From the NCBI GenBank assembly GCA_052401645.1, contig CP198939.1, positions 1,798,001-1,862,000 on the forward strand: 64,000 bases of DNA. The letters run 5' to 3'. Below the pieces are notes generated by a model. That model made no database searches. It was not told the origin of the DNA and saw nothing but the letters and a program-made list of their open reading frames with translations. Shown here piece by piece: positions 24,166-35,553 of this stretch (position 1 is its first letter; every line of letters starts with the position of its first letter). The translations under genes and the position numbers were made by a program. This DNA comes from Arsenophonus sp052401645 (lineage in GTDB: Bacteria > Pseudomonadota > Gammaproteobacteria > Enterobacterales > Enterobacteriaceae).

Positions 24166-26793
24166 ATAATAAAAATATTTTTTATATATATCGAATTAAA
24201 TCAATAAAATTGATAAATCCATTATTAATATTAAAACTAATATATTTTATATTATAATAAATATTTTATAATAAATAAGAATTCCATAATTTCTTAACTT
24301 GAAATTAATTAAAATTAATAAAGATCATATTTCTATTAATTATCACTATATTAAAAATATTAATAACTTAATAATAAATTAAGTTAGAAATAGAAAATAT
24401 GATAATTAATATTAAAAATAAATATGTGAAAGATATTATACTTTTTATTTTTTATACTAAATAATATTTAATAGACTTAATAAATAATTAGTTTTTTACT
24501 TAATTAGTGATTAAAATTTTTTAATTTTAAATAAAACATTAATACTTTATAATTTATACTGTGTTTTTAATAAAATAAAAAAATATTTGTTAGAAATAAA
24601 ATGATAATTTTCATATTTTAATTAATGAATTAATATATGATTTTAAAATAATTTAATAAAAATTAATATAAATTATGGATATGTGTTTATTTAATTATAA
24701 GATATATATGGACATTCTACTATAACATAATAATTTAATTATAACATTTTATTTTTTTCTAGAAGAAAACTTATATCTATATATTTTTTGCTATTCTATT
24801 TTTTAATTAAAATAAAAAAAATTCAGAAATTCATACTTATTTTAAATATATTATTTTACAATCGAATTTATTTGTTATGCTTAATCCAGTTTTATTATAT
24901 TATTGATAAATCATTATTTAGAAATTTTATCATTTTATAATATAATAATGAGAAATAAAATAATAAAAAATTTTTATCATTTATATTAAAATGAAGAAAA
25001 ATCAATTAAAATTTAATAAAATTATTATTAAATTTATTTATTGAATAATTATGTTTAACAAAAAATAACACATATAATGTTAAATTAGTATATATAAACC
25101 AAACGTATTATTTATGGAATCATAAACAGAAATTATTAAATATATTAATAATTAAACAGAAAACAAGAACTAAAAGATTGGATCTTATATTTTTTTTAAA
25201 AATTATTAAATAATATTATATATTGACTAAGTAAGTTATTTTTAACAACACATATACTATTTATTACAATAATTATTATTATAATTATTTTTAAATCATA
25301 AGTAAATTTTATTTTTTATCTTGTAAAAGAATTAATATTTATTAACTTATTATTTGGTTAATCAATATTAAATCTTGTTTTAGTAAATTTTAAAATATTT
25401 TATATTTATACAAAATAAAAATGATTTACTTATAGAATTTTATCTATATAAAATAAATAATAAATCTAATTAAAAATTAATTAATAATTTTTATAATTTA
25501 TTTAAAATTAAGTAATTTTAAATTTTAAAAAATTACGATTACATATTTTATTTAATCAACTAAGATAATAACTAAATCAAGTTTTATTGATAGATAAAAA
25601 TACTTAAAATTAAATTTAATTAAAATAATATTTTTTAATATAATAAAAAATTATATTATATACAACTTAACTAATTTAAAATATAACATAGGTAATAAAT
25701 TAAATAATATTAATGCATTTTATTATTGTAGTCGTATAATAGATATTATATATAGATCATCGTTAATTTTAATTAAAATCATGTTAAATTCATAACGAAT
25801 CAAAATACCTATATATTTTAATTCTAGAATTATTAGTATTAAAAGTGATATTATTACAATTTAAACTAAATTGTTACTCTGTCAGTACAAACTATAAAAA
25901 AAAAGTTAAATTATACTTATTTAATATAAAATTTATATTTTTATATTTAAAAATAAATTAACTATGATAATTTCATTAAAAAATCAAATTTTGATATCAA
26001 TCTATTAATTTATCATATATATTTATATTATTATAATTTAAATGTTATATAATTATATTTTTAGAAGATAATAAATCTAATTAACTATAAAATCACTATC
26101 TTTATTGTAATTAAGAATAACTTTAATATCTAATTCATTAGAATTATATATTAATAATTAATTAAATTTTAATTATTATTTAAAAAAACTTGTTCTAAAA
26201 TTTAATAAAAAACAATATTTTATATTATGTTTATAATAATATTCATATAAATTCCACAAATCTTAATCAAATAAATATCAATAAAGAAAATTATTATTTT
26301 AATTAAAATATATATGGATAATATAAGTTAATGATTACTGTAAATAAACTTTTTAAAATAAAAGCTACAAATAAGTAAATTAGTAAAATAATAAAGTAAA
26401 GAAAATAAGTTAAATAAATTTTAATATATTTATAATTTTATAATGTTAATTTTTATAAATTATAATTTTAAATTAGTCATACATATTATGAGAAGAAATA
26501 TTTCATTAATAATTTATTTTCAAATATTTTTTAATCTATAAATGAATACTTATATTTTAATAAATAAAATAATAATTATTATTTATAATAACAATAAAAT
26601 TATAGTTTTATAAACTATATCTTAATATTCTTTACTCAAACTATAAACTTCATTATTTTAAAAATAGAAATAATCAATTAAATATTTTTAATTTGATATC
26701 GAATACTTAAATATTGATATTTAATCTATAAATATCAATATTTATTTTCATTACTTTTTAATAAACTTATAATATTGATTTAATAATTGTTAT

Positions 26794-26830
26794 TAATATG
26801 GTATATAAAAGATATACCATATTATTTTTT
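26794..26830 (+). terminator. 13-bp perfect hairpin followed by a T-run
   Basis: Arms at 26794-26806 and 26812-26824 pair perfectly around a five-base loop (aaaag) and are followed on the plus strand by six T residues. It looks like an intrinsic terminator for a plus-strand gene, although no such gene remains upstream nearer than bamD. It may be a relic of a lost gene. Confidence 0.45.
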
Positions 26831-27220
26831 ATAATACAAATTTTTATCATTAATTGTATTTTAATAAAAATTATTTCTTAACTTAATTGATTAAATAATA
26901 TAAAAATAATATTTACGATAATATTAATTTACTTTTTATGATTTAATTTTTCTAAAATTCTTTATATGTTTTAACTATAAATCAATTAATATTATTTTTT
27001 TTAAATCCTAAAAATTTAATATCTTAAACTAATGAGCAACATTAACGAAAGAGATACTATCTTTTATTTTAAGAAACAACTTTTCTAAAATTTTCCTTAA
27101 TTAATATTTTTAAAAAAATAAAAACCATATTTATACTTTTATTTAAAATATTTAAATTTCAAATAGATTTTATAATCAGTTAACTAACTATAAAAATATT
27201 TTTTATATTATGATAGTAAG

Positions 27221-27242
27221 TATCCTTACTAAAGTAAGGATA
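27221..27242 (-). terminator. Hairpin downstream of rplS
   Basis: Arms TATCCTTAC and GTAAGGATA form a nine-pair stem with three G/C pairs and a four-base loop, about 280 bases after the rplS stop on the minus strand. It is one of the more G/C-containing hairpins in the gaps and could end the rpsP-rimM-trmD-rplS transcript. Confidence 0.4.
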
Positions 27243-27523
27243 ATAAATTATTTAATAATTTAATTTTTATAAAAAATAAATATTTAATTAGATTTTTTAA
27301 AAACATTATTATTAGTTTTAAAGCAAGTTCTTATGAAATATATAAAATATCAATAAATTATATTATCAATCATTTCATAAAAGCTATACTCCTCCTATTA
27401 TAGAATATTATGGCTTATATAAATGTAAAGAAAAATATAAAAATAATTAAAAATTATAAGTTTAAACATGATATAATACTGTATTAATAATATAAATAAA
27501 TGATATATTAATAAAATAATGAA

Positions 27524-27877
27524 TTATTTTATGTTTAAACGTTCTTTAATACGTGCAGCTTTACCGTAACGCTTTCGCAAAAAATACAATTTAGCCCTAC
27601 GAACAGCACCAAAACGCTTTACTGTAACACTATCTATGATAGGTGAATGTGTCTGAAATACACGTTCAATACCTTCGCCATTAGAAACCTTGCGAACAGT
27701 AAATGCTGAATGTAGACCACGGTTACGAATAGCAATAACGATACCTTCGAATGCCTGTAAACGCCTTTTAGAACCTTCAACTACCCACACCTTAACCTCT
27801 ACTGTATCACCTGGACGAAATGGGGAAATATTTTGCTTCATCTGTTCTTGTTCAAGTTGTTTGATAATCTTACTCAT
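27524..27877 (-). CDS. rplS: Ribosomal protein L19
   Basis: This 117-residue 50S subunit protein sits at the interface with the 30S subunit. Visible family motifs are FRPGDTVEVKVWVVEGSKRR near residue 20, FEGIVIAIRNRG near 43, the GEGIERVFQTHSP segment near 67 and the basic C-terminus KLYFLRKRYGKAARIKE. Length is close to E. coli L19 (115). A ribosome binding site (AAGGAA) precedes the ATG. It is the last gene of rpsP-rimM-trmD-rplS, 58 bases after trmD. Confidence 0.97.
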   Translation of the reverse strand: MSKIIKQLEQEQMKQNISPFRPGDTVEVKVWVVEGSKRRLQAFEGIVIAIRNRGLHSAFTVRKVSNGEGIERVFQTHSPIIDSVTVKRFGAVRRAKLYFLRKRYGKAARIKERLNIK

Positions 27878-27935
27878 AATATTCCTTTACTAAATAAAAA
27901 TTTATTACATATGACAACATTATATGTTGCATTAA

Positions 27936-28694
27936 TTAAAAGGATTTTTTTTTCTTCATATAATATTCTTGTTGAAATTCCTTCAATAAAATTTTCTGGT
28001 AATCAGTTAAAACTAGGTTTTTTAAAAGTTTTGGTCTTCTAAGCCAAGTTCTTCCTAACGACTGTTTTCTTCTCCAACGTTCTATTTCAGCATGATTTCC
28101 AGATAATAATACATTCGGAACTTTCATACCTTCTAAAATCTTAGGGCGAGTATAGTGAGGAAAATCAAGCAATCCATTCATAAAAGAGTCTTCTTTTAAT
28201 GAAGCGTGATGACCTAATACACCAGGAATAAATCTTGAAATTGAATCGATCATTACCATTGCTGGTAATTCTCCTCCACTAAGAACATAATCACCGATTG
28301 ACCATTCTTCATCAATTTCAGTTTCATTAATTCGTTCATCAATACCTTCATATCGACCACAAACTAAAATAATCTTTTTATTTATTGTTAATTCACAGAC
28401 ATTTTTTTGATTAAGCTTTCGTCCTTGCGGTGAAAGATAGATTACTTTAACATCTTCAATAATCTGAGATTTTGCTGCATGAATAGCATCTCTAATAGGT
28501 TTTACCATCATCAACATACCTGGTCCTCCGCCATAAGGACTATCATCTACAGTTCGATGTCTATTATTAGTATAATCTCTTGGATTCCAATATTGTATAT
28601 TTAATAAACCATTTTTTATTGCCCTACCAATCACTCCATACTTCGTTATTGCCATTAACATTTCTGGAAATAAGCTAATAATTCCGATCCACAT
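27936..28694 (-). CDS. trmD: tRNA (guanine-37-N1)-methyltransferase TrmD
   Basis: This 252-residue SPOUT methyltransferase makes m1G37 in tRNAs reading CNN codons and prevents frameshifting; it is usually essential. The trefoil-knot motifs are present: LSPQGRKLNQ near residue 86, CGRYEGIDERI near residue 111, and the SAM-binding GDYVLSGGELPAMVMID near residue 132. The N-terminal MWIGIISLFPEM is typical. Length matches E. coli TrmD (255). It follows rimM by 33 bases. A weak ribosome binding site (TGGAA) precedes the ATG. The basic C-terminus ending in a run of lysines is somewhat altered compared with E. coli. Confidence 0.97.
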   Translation of the reverse strand: MWIGIISLFPEMLMAITKYGVIGRAIKNGLLNIQYWNPRDYTNNRHRTVDDSPYGGGPGMLMMVKPIRDAIHAAKSQIIEDVKVIYLSPQGRKLNQKNVCELTINKKIILVCGRYEGIDERINETEIDEEWSIGDYVLSGGELPAMVMIDSISRFIPGVLGHHASLKEDSFMNGLLDFPHYTRPKILEGMKVPNVLLSGNHAEIERWRRKQSLGRTWLRRPKLLKNLVLTDYQKILLKEFQQEYYMKKKKSF

Positions 28695-28727
28695 TTTTTA
28701 TTCCACTGATAATACGTTAATCTACAT

Positions 28728-29255
28728 TTAAAAATTAGGATTCCAATCTACTTCAATTGTTTTAATAGTAAAATTAATATTTTTGATAACTTGTTCATAA
28801 AGAAATGGTAATAACCTTTCTTTAATACCAAATGTGTCTTCTAGATTTGCTTTAATTACCAATATATCATTTGAACCAGTTTCTATTAAATATTGAACAT
28901 GACCTAAACTATAACCTTCAATAGTTATAACCTTACAATTAATTAAATCTTTCCAATAATATTCGTTATCTTTAAGTATAGGTAATTGTGTTGAATCAAT
29001 AAAAATTTCATAATTAGTTATTAAATTAGCAGCATTTCTATCATTAATATTTTTTATTTTAATAATACTATTTTTGTTATGATATTTCCAGGCTTCTAAT
29101 TCTACTTGTCGCCATTGACCTGAGCTTTGAATAAACCAAGGCTTATAATCAAAAATATCTTCTGTATGTTCTGTTAATGAAAAAATTCTAAGCCAACCAC
29201 AGGTACCATATGAAGCGCCTAATTTTCCTAAAACAATAGGATTGATGTGTATCAA
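28728..29255 (-). CDS. rimM: Ribosome maturation factor RimM
   Basis: This 175-residue protein binds S19 and helps mature the 30S subunit head. The N-terminal beta-barrel RimM domain starts with INPIVLGKLGASYGTCGWLR, and the PRC-barrel domain spans about residues 95-172, with the YYWKDL, ETGSNDILVIKA and IEVDWNP motifs. The frame opens at TTG (29255), seven bases after an AGAGG ribosome binding site; no ATG or GTG lies in frame upstream before a stop, so TTG is the likely start. The protein is about six residues shorter at the N-terminus than E. coli RimM (182). It lies 26 bases after rpsP. Confidence 0.95.
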   Translation of the reverse strand: MIHINPIVLGKLGASYGTCGWLRIFSLTEHTEDIFDYKPWFIQSSGQWRQVELEAWKYHNKNSIIKIKNINDRNAANLITNYEIFIDSTQLPILKDNEYYWKDLINCKVITIEGYSLGHVQYLIETGSNDILVIKANLEDTFGIKERLLPFLYEQVIKNINFTIKTIEVDWNPNF

Positions 29256-29281
29256 AACAAACCTCTTTACTTACTAATACA

Positions 29282-29539
29282 TTATAGTAAATTAAGTTGC
29301 TTTTTTACTTTTTTAATCAATGTTGAAGCACGATTAGAAACAATTGCTCCTAAACTAATCCAATGATCAACACGATCTAAATCTAAATACAACTCTTTCT
29401 TTTTAATTGATGAAATAGAATTAAAAAAACCTATACGTTCAATAAATCGACCGTCACGTGCATTACGGTTATCTGTAACAACAACATGATAAAATGGACG
29501 CTTTTTTCTTCCACCACGAGCTAAACGAATTATTACCAT
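29282..29539 (-). CDS. rpsP: Ribosomal protein S16
   Basis: This 85-residue 30S subunit protein is an early assembly protein. It matches E. coli S16 (82) with MVIIRLARGGRKKRPFYHVV at the N-terminus, the NARDGRFIERIGFFN motif near residue 26 and the RVDHWISLGAIVSNR segment near 56. A strong ribosome binding site (GAGGAG) precedes the ATG. It is the first gene of the conserved rpsP-rimM-trmD-rplS operon. Its 5' leader contains a seven-pair hairpin at 29587-29603. Confidence 0.97.
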   Translation of the reverse strand: MVIIRLARGGRKKRPFYHVVVTDNRNARDGRFIERIGFFNSISSIKKKELYLDLDRVDHWISLGAIVSNRASTLIKKVKKQLNLL

Positions 29540-29586
29540 AATCTCCTCATTAATTAAGAAAAAATAAAACTATTTCTTATAGAGCA

Positions 29587-29630
29587 ATAGGATAAAATCC
29601 TATAATAAAAATAAATATCTTATTTTTATT
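29587..29630 (-). terminator. Paired hairpins between ffh and rpsP
   Basis: Two hairpins sit in the 142-base gap: arms 29604-29613/29621-29630 (ten pairs, A+T only) and 29587-29593/29597-29603 (ATAGGAT and its complement, seven pairs). On the minus strand the first could end ffh and the second lies in the rpsP leader. Terminator function is inferred from position. Confidence 0.4.
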
Positions 29631-29681
29631 ATTATAAAATAATAAACAAATATCAATTTTTTATTTAAAAATAAATTTCTA

Positions 29682-31040
29682 TTATTTTGATGAATAAGGT
29701 AGAGCGAAATTTTTAATTCCTCGTATAATTTTAATTAATTCATTTTTTTTCATTTTACTCATTATACGTTTTATATTATCAAACTGTTTAAGTAGCATGT
29801 TAATATCCTGTATTTGCGTGCCTGAACCAATGGCAATACGCTTTTTCCTTGATCCTTTAATAATTTCAGGTTTTTGCCGTTCTTTCATAGTCATGGAGCT
29901 AATAATTGCTTGCATTTTAATTAATGCATTATCATTTATTTGTAATTTAATTTTATCATGAATTCCAGATATACCTGGAATTTTATTTAACATACTTGAC
30001 ATATCACCTATATTTCGCATTTGTTTAATATGTTCTAGGAAATCATTTAGATCAAAATTATTATTTTTTTTAAGTTTATTAGAAAGTTTTTCCGCCTTAT
30101 CACGATCAACTTTGCTTTCTATCTCTTCAATCAATGATAAAACATCTCCCATACCAAGTATACGAGAAGAAATTCTTTCTGGATAAAATAGTTCTAAGCT
30201 ATTAATTTTCTCTCCTATTCCTAAAAATTTAATTGGTTTACCAGTAATATATCTGATTGATAATGCAGCGCCACCTCTGGCATCACCATCGATTTTTGTT
30301 AATATAAAACCTGTTAATGGTAATATTTCATTAAAAGATTTTGCAGAATTAACTGCATCTTGACCTGTCATTGCATCAATAATAAATAATGTTTCAATTG
30401 GGTTAATAACACTATGGATTACTTGAATTTCTGTCATCATAGTTTCATTAATATGCAAACGTCCAGAAGTATCAATAATCAATACATCATAAAATTTTAA
30501 TTTTGCATATTCTAGTGCATTAGTGGCGATATCAATAGGTTTTTCATTTGAAGATGATAGGAAAAAATCAATTCCTGCTGTTTGAGTAAGTATTTCTAAT
30601 TGTTTAATAGCAGCTGGTCGATAAATATCAACAGAAGCTACTAAAACTTTTTTCCTATATTTTTCTTTTAAAAATTTTCCTAATTTAGCGACAGTAGTAG
30701 TCTTACCTACACCTTGTAAACCAGCTATAAGAATAACTGCTGGAGGTTGTATTGCTAAATTTAAGCCGATATTATTTCCACCAAGTGATTTAGTTAGTTG
30801 ATTTTTAACAATTTTAATAAATTCTTGACTAGGTGTTAAACTTTTATTGATATTTTTATCTACTGCATCTTCTTTTATAGATTGAATAAATTCACGAACT
30901 ACTGGCAAAGCAACATCAGCTTCTAACAACGCCATACGAACTTCACGTAATGCTTCTTTAATATTATCTTTAGTTAATCTTCCTCGACCGCTGATATTAC
31001 GCAATATAGATGAAAGTCTATCAGTTAAATTATCAAACAT
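29682..31040 (-). CDS. ffh: Signal recognition particle protein Ffh
   Basis: This 452-residue GTPase binds 4.5S RNA and signal sequences and targets membrane proteins to the FtsY receptor. The N domain occupies residues 1-90, the G domain carries the P-loop GLQGVGKTTT near residue 107, DTSGRLH near 190 and TKIDGDARGGAALS near 247, and the M domain runs from about residue 300, with SGTQIQDINMLLKQF near the end. E. coli Ffh has 453 residues and many more methionines at the C-terminus; here several of these are replaced by Ile and Leu, as A+T bias would favour. It lies upstream of rpsP in the same direction, as in enterobacteria. The 4.5S RNA gene is not in this window. Confidence 0.97.
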   Translation of the reverse strand: MFDNLTDRLSSILRNISGRGRLTKDNIKEALREVRMALLEADVALPVVREFIQSIKEDAVDKNINKSLTPSQEFIKIVKNQLTKSLGGNNIGLNLAIQPPAVILIAGLQGVGKTTTVAKLGKFLKEKYRKKVLVASVDIYRPAAIKQLEILTQTAGIDFFLSSSNEKPIDIATNALEYAKLKFYDVLIIDTSGRLHINETMMTEIQVIHSVINPIETLFIIDAMTGQDAVNSAKSFNEILPLTGFILTKIDGDARGGAALSIRYITGKPIKFLGIGEKINSLELFYPERISSRILGMGDVLSLIEEIESKVDRDKAEKLSNKLKKNNNFDLNDFLEHIKQMRNIGDMSSMLNKIPGISGIHDKIKLQINDNALIKMQAIISSMTMKERQKPEIIKGSRKKRIAIGSGTQIQDINMLLKQFDNIKRIMSKMKKNELIKIIRGIKNFALPYSSK

Positions 31041-33861
31041 TTTTCTTAACTCAATTATGTTAAATTGGTAAACTATTAGTTAATTTTTATTCTTTCATTA
31101 AGAAAATCTAATTTATGCATTAAATTTTATAAAAAAATAAATAATTACTTATAAAATATAAAGATGAATACTATATTTTTAACTTAATTACATTTAATAA
31201 ACTAACTAATAAATGAAAATATTATATGAAAATTTGATATTTTCATAAATATTACTTATTTTTAAGTACTTTACCTTTTTTATTTTATCATAACATAAAG
31301 TTTAATTTTAATGAATTAAATTGAAATAGGTTATAATACTTTTATTAAAGATTGTTATATCATGATAAGTTATAAGTATTTTTTATGTTAAATATTTATT
31401 TTATTTATAAAAAATATTAATTAAACTTTTTATTAAACTTATACTTTATCTTTAGTTTGTTAATTAATGGCATGGTAAATTTTACTATTAATTATTATAT
31501 TTAGTTTATCATATTAATCGTTATATTTTTTTGTTGTTAATATTATATTTAACAATTATTATGACGATAAGTTTATATTATATTACGCTAATTTTAAAAA
31601 ATGAATTATTATTTGATTTTATTTATATCGTTTTAATATTTTAAATATTAAAACTTGATTTAGTTTATCAATTAAAGAAATAAAAATAATATTTAGAATA
31701 TATTAAATAATTAATTATTATTGAAATTAAATTCTTAATTTTTATGAATTTATATAATTTTAACAATAATTATATTAATAATAATAATGATTTTTTAAAT
31801 ATTTTAATTAAATAAAGAAATTATTTTCATGAAGATATTTTATATATTTATTCTTAATTTTATTTATGTTTTTTATAAAAATAATTACTTTTATTATAGT
31901 TGATAATGTAAAAATTTTTATCGACTTTTACCTAATTAAAATATTTTTTAATATTTGATTTTTTTAAAAATCAAATATTCTAAATGTTTCTTTAATTAAT
32001 TTAATTTTTATTTATTATTTTATCATTAACTAAAATATAGAAATTTTATATTTAAGGAATCATTAAATTAGGAAATACTTTATTCATAATATTTATTATT
32101 ATAATGATTATTATATAAAGTTATATCATCTTAAAAACAAGAACGATAAATATTTATTTAAAAATTAATCATAGAACTTAATTAAACATAATCATCAAAT
32201 CCATTTATTAAGTTATATTACTATTAATAAATCCAAAATATCTATTATTAATTTAATTTTAATTATTTATTAACATTAATAAATAATTAATTTTACTAAT
32301 GTTAGTAACATATATTATATTAATATAAATAATAAAAAATATATTACTTATTATTGTTAATAATATATAAAATACTTTAATTTTTGTAATTCTTTATTTT
32401 AAGTTACTTAGAAACAATAAGATATTTTAATATATAGAAAGTAGATTCTTTACTTTAATGGTATATAAAATTATATATAAACTACTATATAATTTATTCT
32501 AGCGTTATTTATAAAATAAATATTTATATTATCATAAAGTTTATGATGTTTTTATTTTTATAACATTGAATCTCTCATCAATTTTGATAAAATTAAGAAA
32601 AAATGAATTTTGCACAATTTTTAATTAATTTAATAGTAATTTTTTATAACAATCAGGATATTTTAATCTAATTTTTATTTTAAAAACATATATATTTATA
32701 AAAATTATTATATTTAATATAATTAAACCATTAATATTTTATTTTAATAAAAATTAAAAAATAATTATAAACCAATTAATTTCACTTTTGATAAGATTAA
32801 ATTATTATTTATTATAAGATATACTTTTATTAATATTATATATATTATAATATTAATTCTTTTAATTTATTTTTTGATAAAAATAAATTAAAAGAAGATT
32901 TAATTGTGAACTAATAATATATTTTAATATTATTACTTATAAATGTATTGATATTTAATAACTTGTGAAGATAAATGGTAATTTAAATAAATTATTATTG
33001 TTATTACTTTACTATCTTATTATTTTTAAAATTTAGTTAAAAATTAATATTAAATAAATAGGTTAATATTAATTGAATAATTTGAAAAAAGATTACTTTT
33101 AATATAAGAAATTTCAATAAATATTATTGGTCATCATTATATTTATAATAACATATAAGTCCTAGCAATGATTCTATTATTAAAAAAGTTATATGATATA
33201 ATAATATTATACACTAAAAACAAAAAATTTTTAACAGAATTGAAGATATCATTTAAAAATTCTACTTTAGTAGAAAATTTTAAAAATAAATTATAGTATT
33301 TTTACTATCATATTTTATCATATTATTTAAGTTATTTTATATTAATAAGATTAATTTTTATATTTAATTTAAATAATCTATATTTAATTATATATTAAAA
33401 TGCGTATTTTCTTTAATTAAGAAGTGAATACTATAAATATTATAGTAATAATTATTTAATTTAGATATTTGAAATTAAAGTACTACAATTAACAATATTT
33501 ATATAACTATTCTTTAAATAAAGAAAACAAATTATTAATAGGATATAATGATTAATTTTATATAAAATTAATCATTATAAAACTATATTAATAAAGAATT
33601 AATGATTTTATTATAAATATTTTTAATAAAATAAAGCATAAAAATTATAAATAAACATTATGACATATATACATATATTTTCTATAAATAGTTTTTTATT
33701 TATAATTTAAAAGACTTAACATCATAATTAATTTATTAAAAATAGTTTTATTTTAATAAAAAAAATAAATTGAATTTTTATATCATAAACCTTATTTAGT
33801 AAATTAAAGTATTTTTCATTTTATTTTTTGAAAATTAACCTTATTAAAGAAAAATCAATTT
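31041..33861. other. 2.8-kb gene-free gap between ffh and gshA
   Basis: No gene is visible. Many genes that separate ffh and gshA in enterobacteria (such as ypjD, grpE, nadK, recN, ssrA) are absent here and must be lost or elsewhere. No tmRNA-like G+C island is present. The most notable element is a 36-base perfect palindrome at 33544-33579. Confidence 0.6.
33544..33579. repeat. 36-base perfect palindrome without loop
   Basis: The two 18-base halves (33544-33561 and 33562-33579) are exact reverse complements with no spacer, and each holds one G/C position. A loopless palindrome is a poor terminator hairpin but a good cruciform or dyad binding site. It lies about 280 bases beyond the gshA stop. 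Confidence 0.8.
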
Positions 33862-35421
33862 TTATCCAGAATATATCTTTAAATAATTATCAAAACTTAT
33901 TTTATCTGCTTGTTCAATTTCTAATTGTTTATAAATAGAGGCATAACGAACATCAATAAATTCATTATCAGTTATTACTTCATAAGGTTCATTAGTTAAT
34001 TGTTGGTAATAAGTTTTAGCTAAGTCTAAACCATATTGGCTAATATTTTTATCAATCATTTTAGATAATATTTGACCAGAATAAGTAAGCTCTGGGTTTT
34101 CAAACATTGTTATTAATTGATGGCATATTTCATTATATCTCGTATTATTATTAATATCTAGTACATTGGCAATTCTAACTAAATCATCAAATAATATTTG
34201 TCCTACCTCTTTTAATGATCTCATTGACTCACCATAACCAATACTAATTATTTGTCCAGGTTTACGCCCCTCAAAGATCACTCGATTCCAATTTCTTTGC
34301 CAATAGTTTAATTCCCTTTCATTCATCTCTGGTACATCTGCTAACACACACCAGATTAAAAATAGATCAAGAAAATGAATCTGAACTTCATCTATACCAA
34401 TAGCAGTAAATAAATTAATATCTAAAGCTCTAACTTCAATATATTCAATTCCTCTTTTCAATAATGCATCAGATAAAGATTCATCACCAATCAACCCTCG
34501 TTTAGGTCGAATAGGTGTATATAATTCATTTTCAATTTGTAAAATATTAGTATTTAATTGCAAGTATTTTTCATTTTTATTATATCTATCTAATTTTATA
34601 AACTCAGATGATGGTTGTTTTATTGCTTGCTTGATATTAGACACATAAGTCTTTATATTATTAAAAGTGATTTTTAAGTGATTTTGAAATTTATTACTAT
34701 ATCCAAAATCACTCATTCTCAAAGATGTAGCATAAGGTAGATAATATGTACCATTAGTTGTTTGTTCAAAAGGAAGACGCTTTGTGATTCCCTGCAAAAA
34801 GGAACCACAAACTGCAGGCGATGTACCAAACAAATATGGAATCATCCAACCAAAACGATAATAATTACGAATGAGTCGAAAATAACCAGCAGAAATTTTT
34901 TCCTTACCACTTTCAGCATCTTTAACACCAATCATAGTTTGCCAAAATTCAATCGGTAAAGAAAAATTATAGTGAATACCTGCAATTACTTGCATTAAAG
35001 CACCGTAACGATTCTTCAATCCTCTCCGATACAAATTTTTAAAACGACCAATATTAGAAATACCATATTGAGCGATCTTAATATTATCTTCATTCTCTAT
35101 AAAACAAGGCATGCTTAATGGCCACATTAATTCATGATTAAGGTGACGAGCTGTATAACGATGAAGATCTCTTAAAAATGATAAAACATGCCCGATATTA
35201 TTATCAACTGGAGTAATAAATTCCAATAAAGCCTCAGCAAAATCAGTTGTGATCCATGGGTGAGTCAATGCTTTTCCTAAGCTATCAGGGTGATTAGATT
35301 TAGATAATCCACCATCTGGAGTAATTCTAAGTGTTTCTCGTTCAATACCTCGACGAAGACCGTTTAAAATTTTAGGATGAGCTTCTAACCATAACAGTGC
35401 TTTTGATACATTAGGGATCAA
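33862..35421 (-). CDS. gshA: Glutamate-cysteine ligase
   Basis: This 519-residue enzyme joins glutamate and cysteine with ATP, the first and rate-limiting step of glutathione synthesis; gshB at the end of the window does the second. Family motifs are RGIERETLRI near residue 24, ITTDFAEALLEFITP near residue 57, MQVIAGIHYNFSLP near 142, ENELYTPIRPKRG near residue 287 and GIEYIEVRALDIN near residue 320. Length matches E. coli GshA (518). The start is TTG at 35421, five bases after GGAGG; E. coli gshA also starts with TTG, so the unusual start is conserved. It follows the csrA, tRNA-Ser, tRNA-Arg block as in enterobacteria. Confidence 0.97.
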   Translation of the reverse strand: MIPNVSKALLWLEAHPKILNGLRRGIERETLRITPDGGLSKSNHPDSLGKALTHPWITTDFAEALLEFITPVDNNIGHVLSFLRDLHRYTARHLNHELMWPLSMPCFIENEDNIKIAQYGISNIGRFKNLYRRGLKNRYGALMQVIAGIHYNFSLPIEFWQTMIGVKDAESGKEKISAGYFRLIRNYYRFGWMIPYLFGTSPAVCGSFLQGITKRLPFEQTTNGTYYLPYATSLRMSDFGYSNKFQNHLKITFNNIKTYVSNIKQAIKQPSSEFIKLDRYNKNEKYLQLNTNILQIENELYTPIRPKRGLIGDESLSDALLKRGIEYIEVRALDINLFTAIGIDEVQIHFLDLFLIWCVLADVPEMNERELNYWQRNWNRVIFEGRKPGQIISIGYGESMRSLKEVGQILFDDLVRIANVLDINNNTRYNEICHQLITMFENPELTYSGQILSKMIDKNISQYGLDLAKTYYQQLTNEPYEVITDNEFIDVRYASIYKQLEIEQADKISFDNYLKIYSG

Positions 35422-35553
35422 ATCAACCTCCAGTTATTCATTTTATTATTTTAAAAAAATTTTTAACATAAATAATTATAATTAGAACAATCTAAATTGC
35501 TGTAATTAAGTATTAAAGTAATAATTATATTTTAATAAATATATTTTAATTAT

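Larger units (their letters stand above)
24166..27523. other. 3.4-kb gene-free gap (site of raiA, pheA, tyrA, aroF in relatives)
   Basis: Enterobacteria carry raiA, pheA, tyrA and aroF between bamD and rplS. No intact gene or readable remnant is visible on either strand. The gap contains inverted repeats at 26794-26824 and 27221-27242, the latter suitable as the terminator of the rpsP-rplS operon. Loss of pheA and tyrA would mean no own phenylalanine or tyrosine synthesis from this locus. Confidence 0.55.

Noticed and set aside
31041..33861. tmRNA or 4.5S RNA in the ffh-gshA gap
   Set aside because: Both would appear as islands of higher G+C with tRNA-like or conserved tetraloop motifs; none is present.
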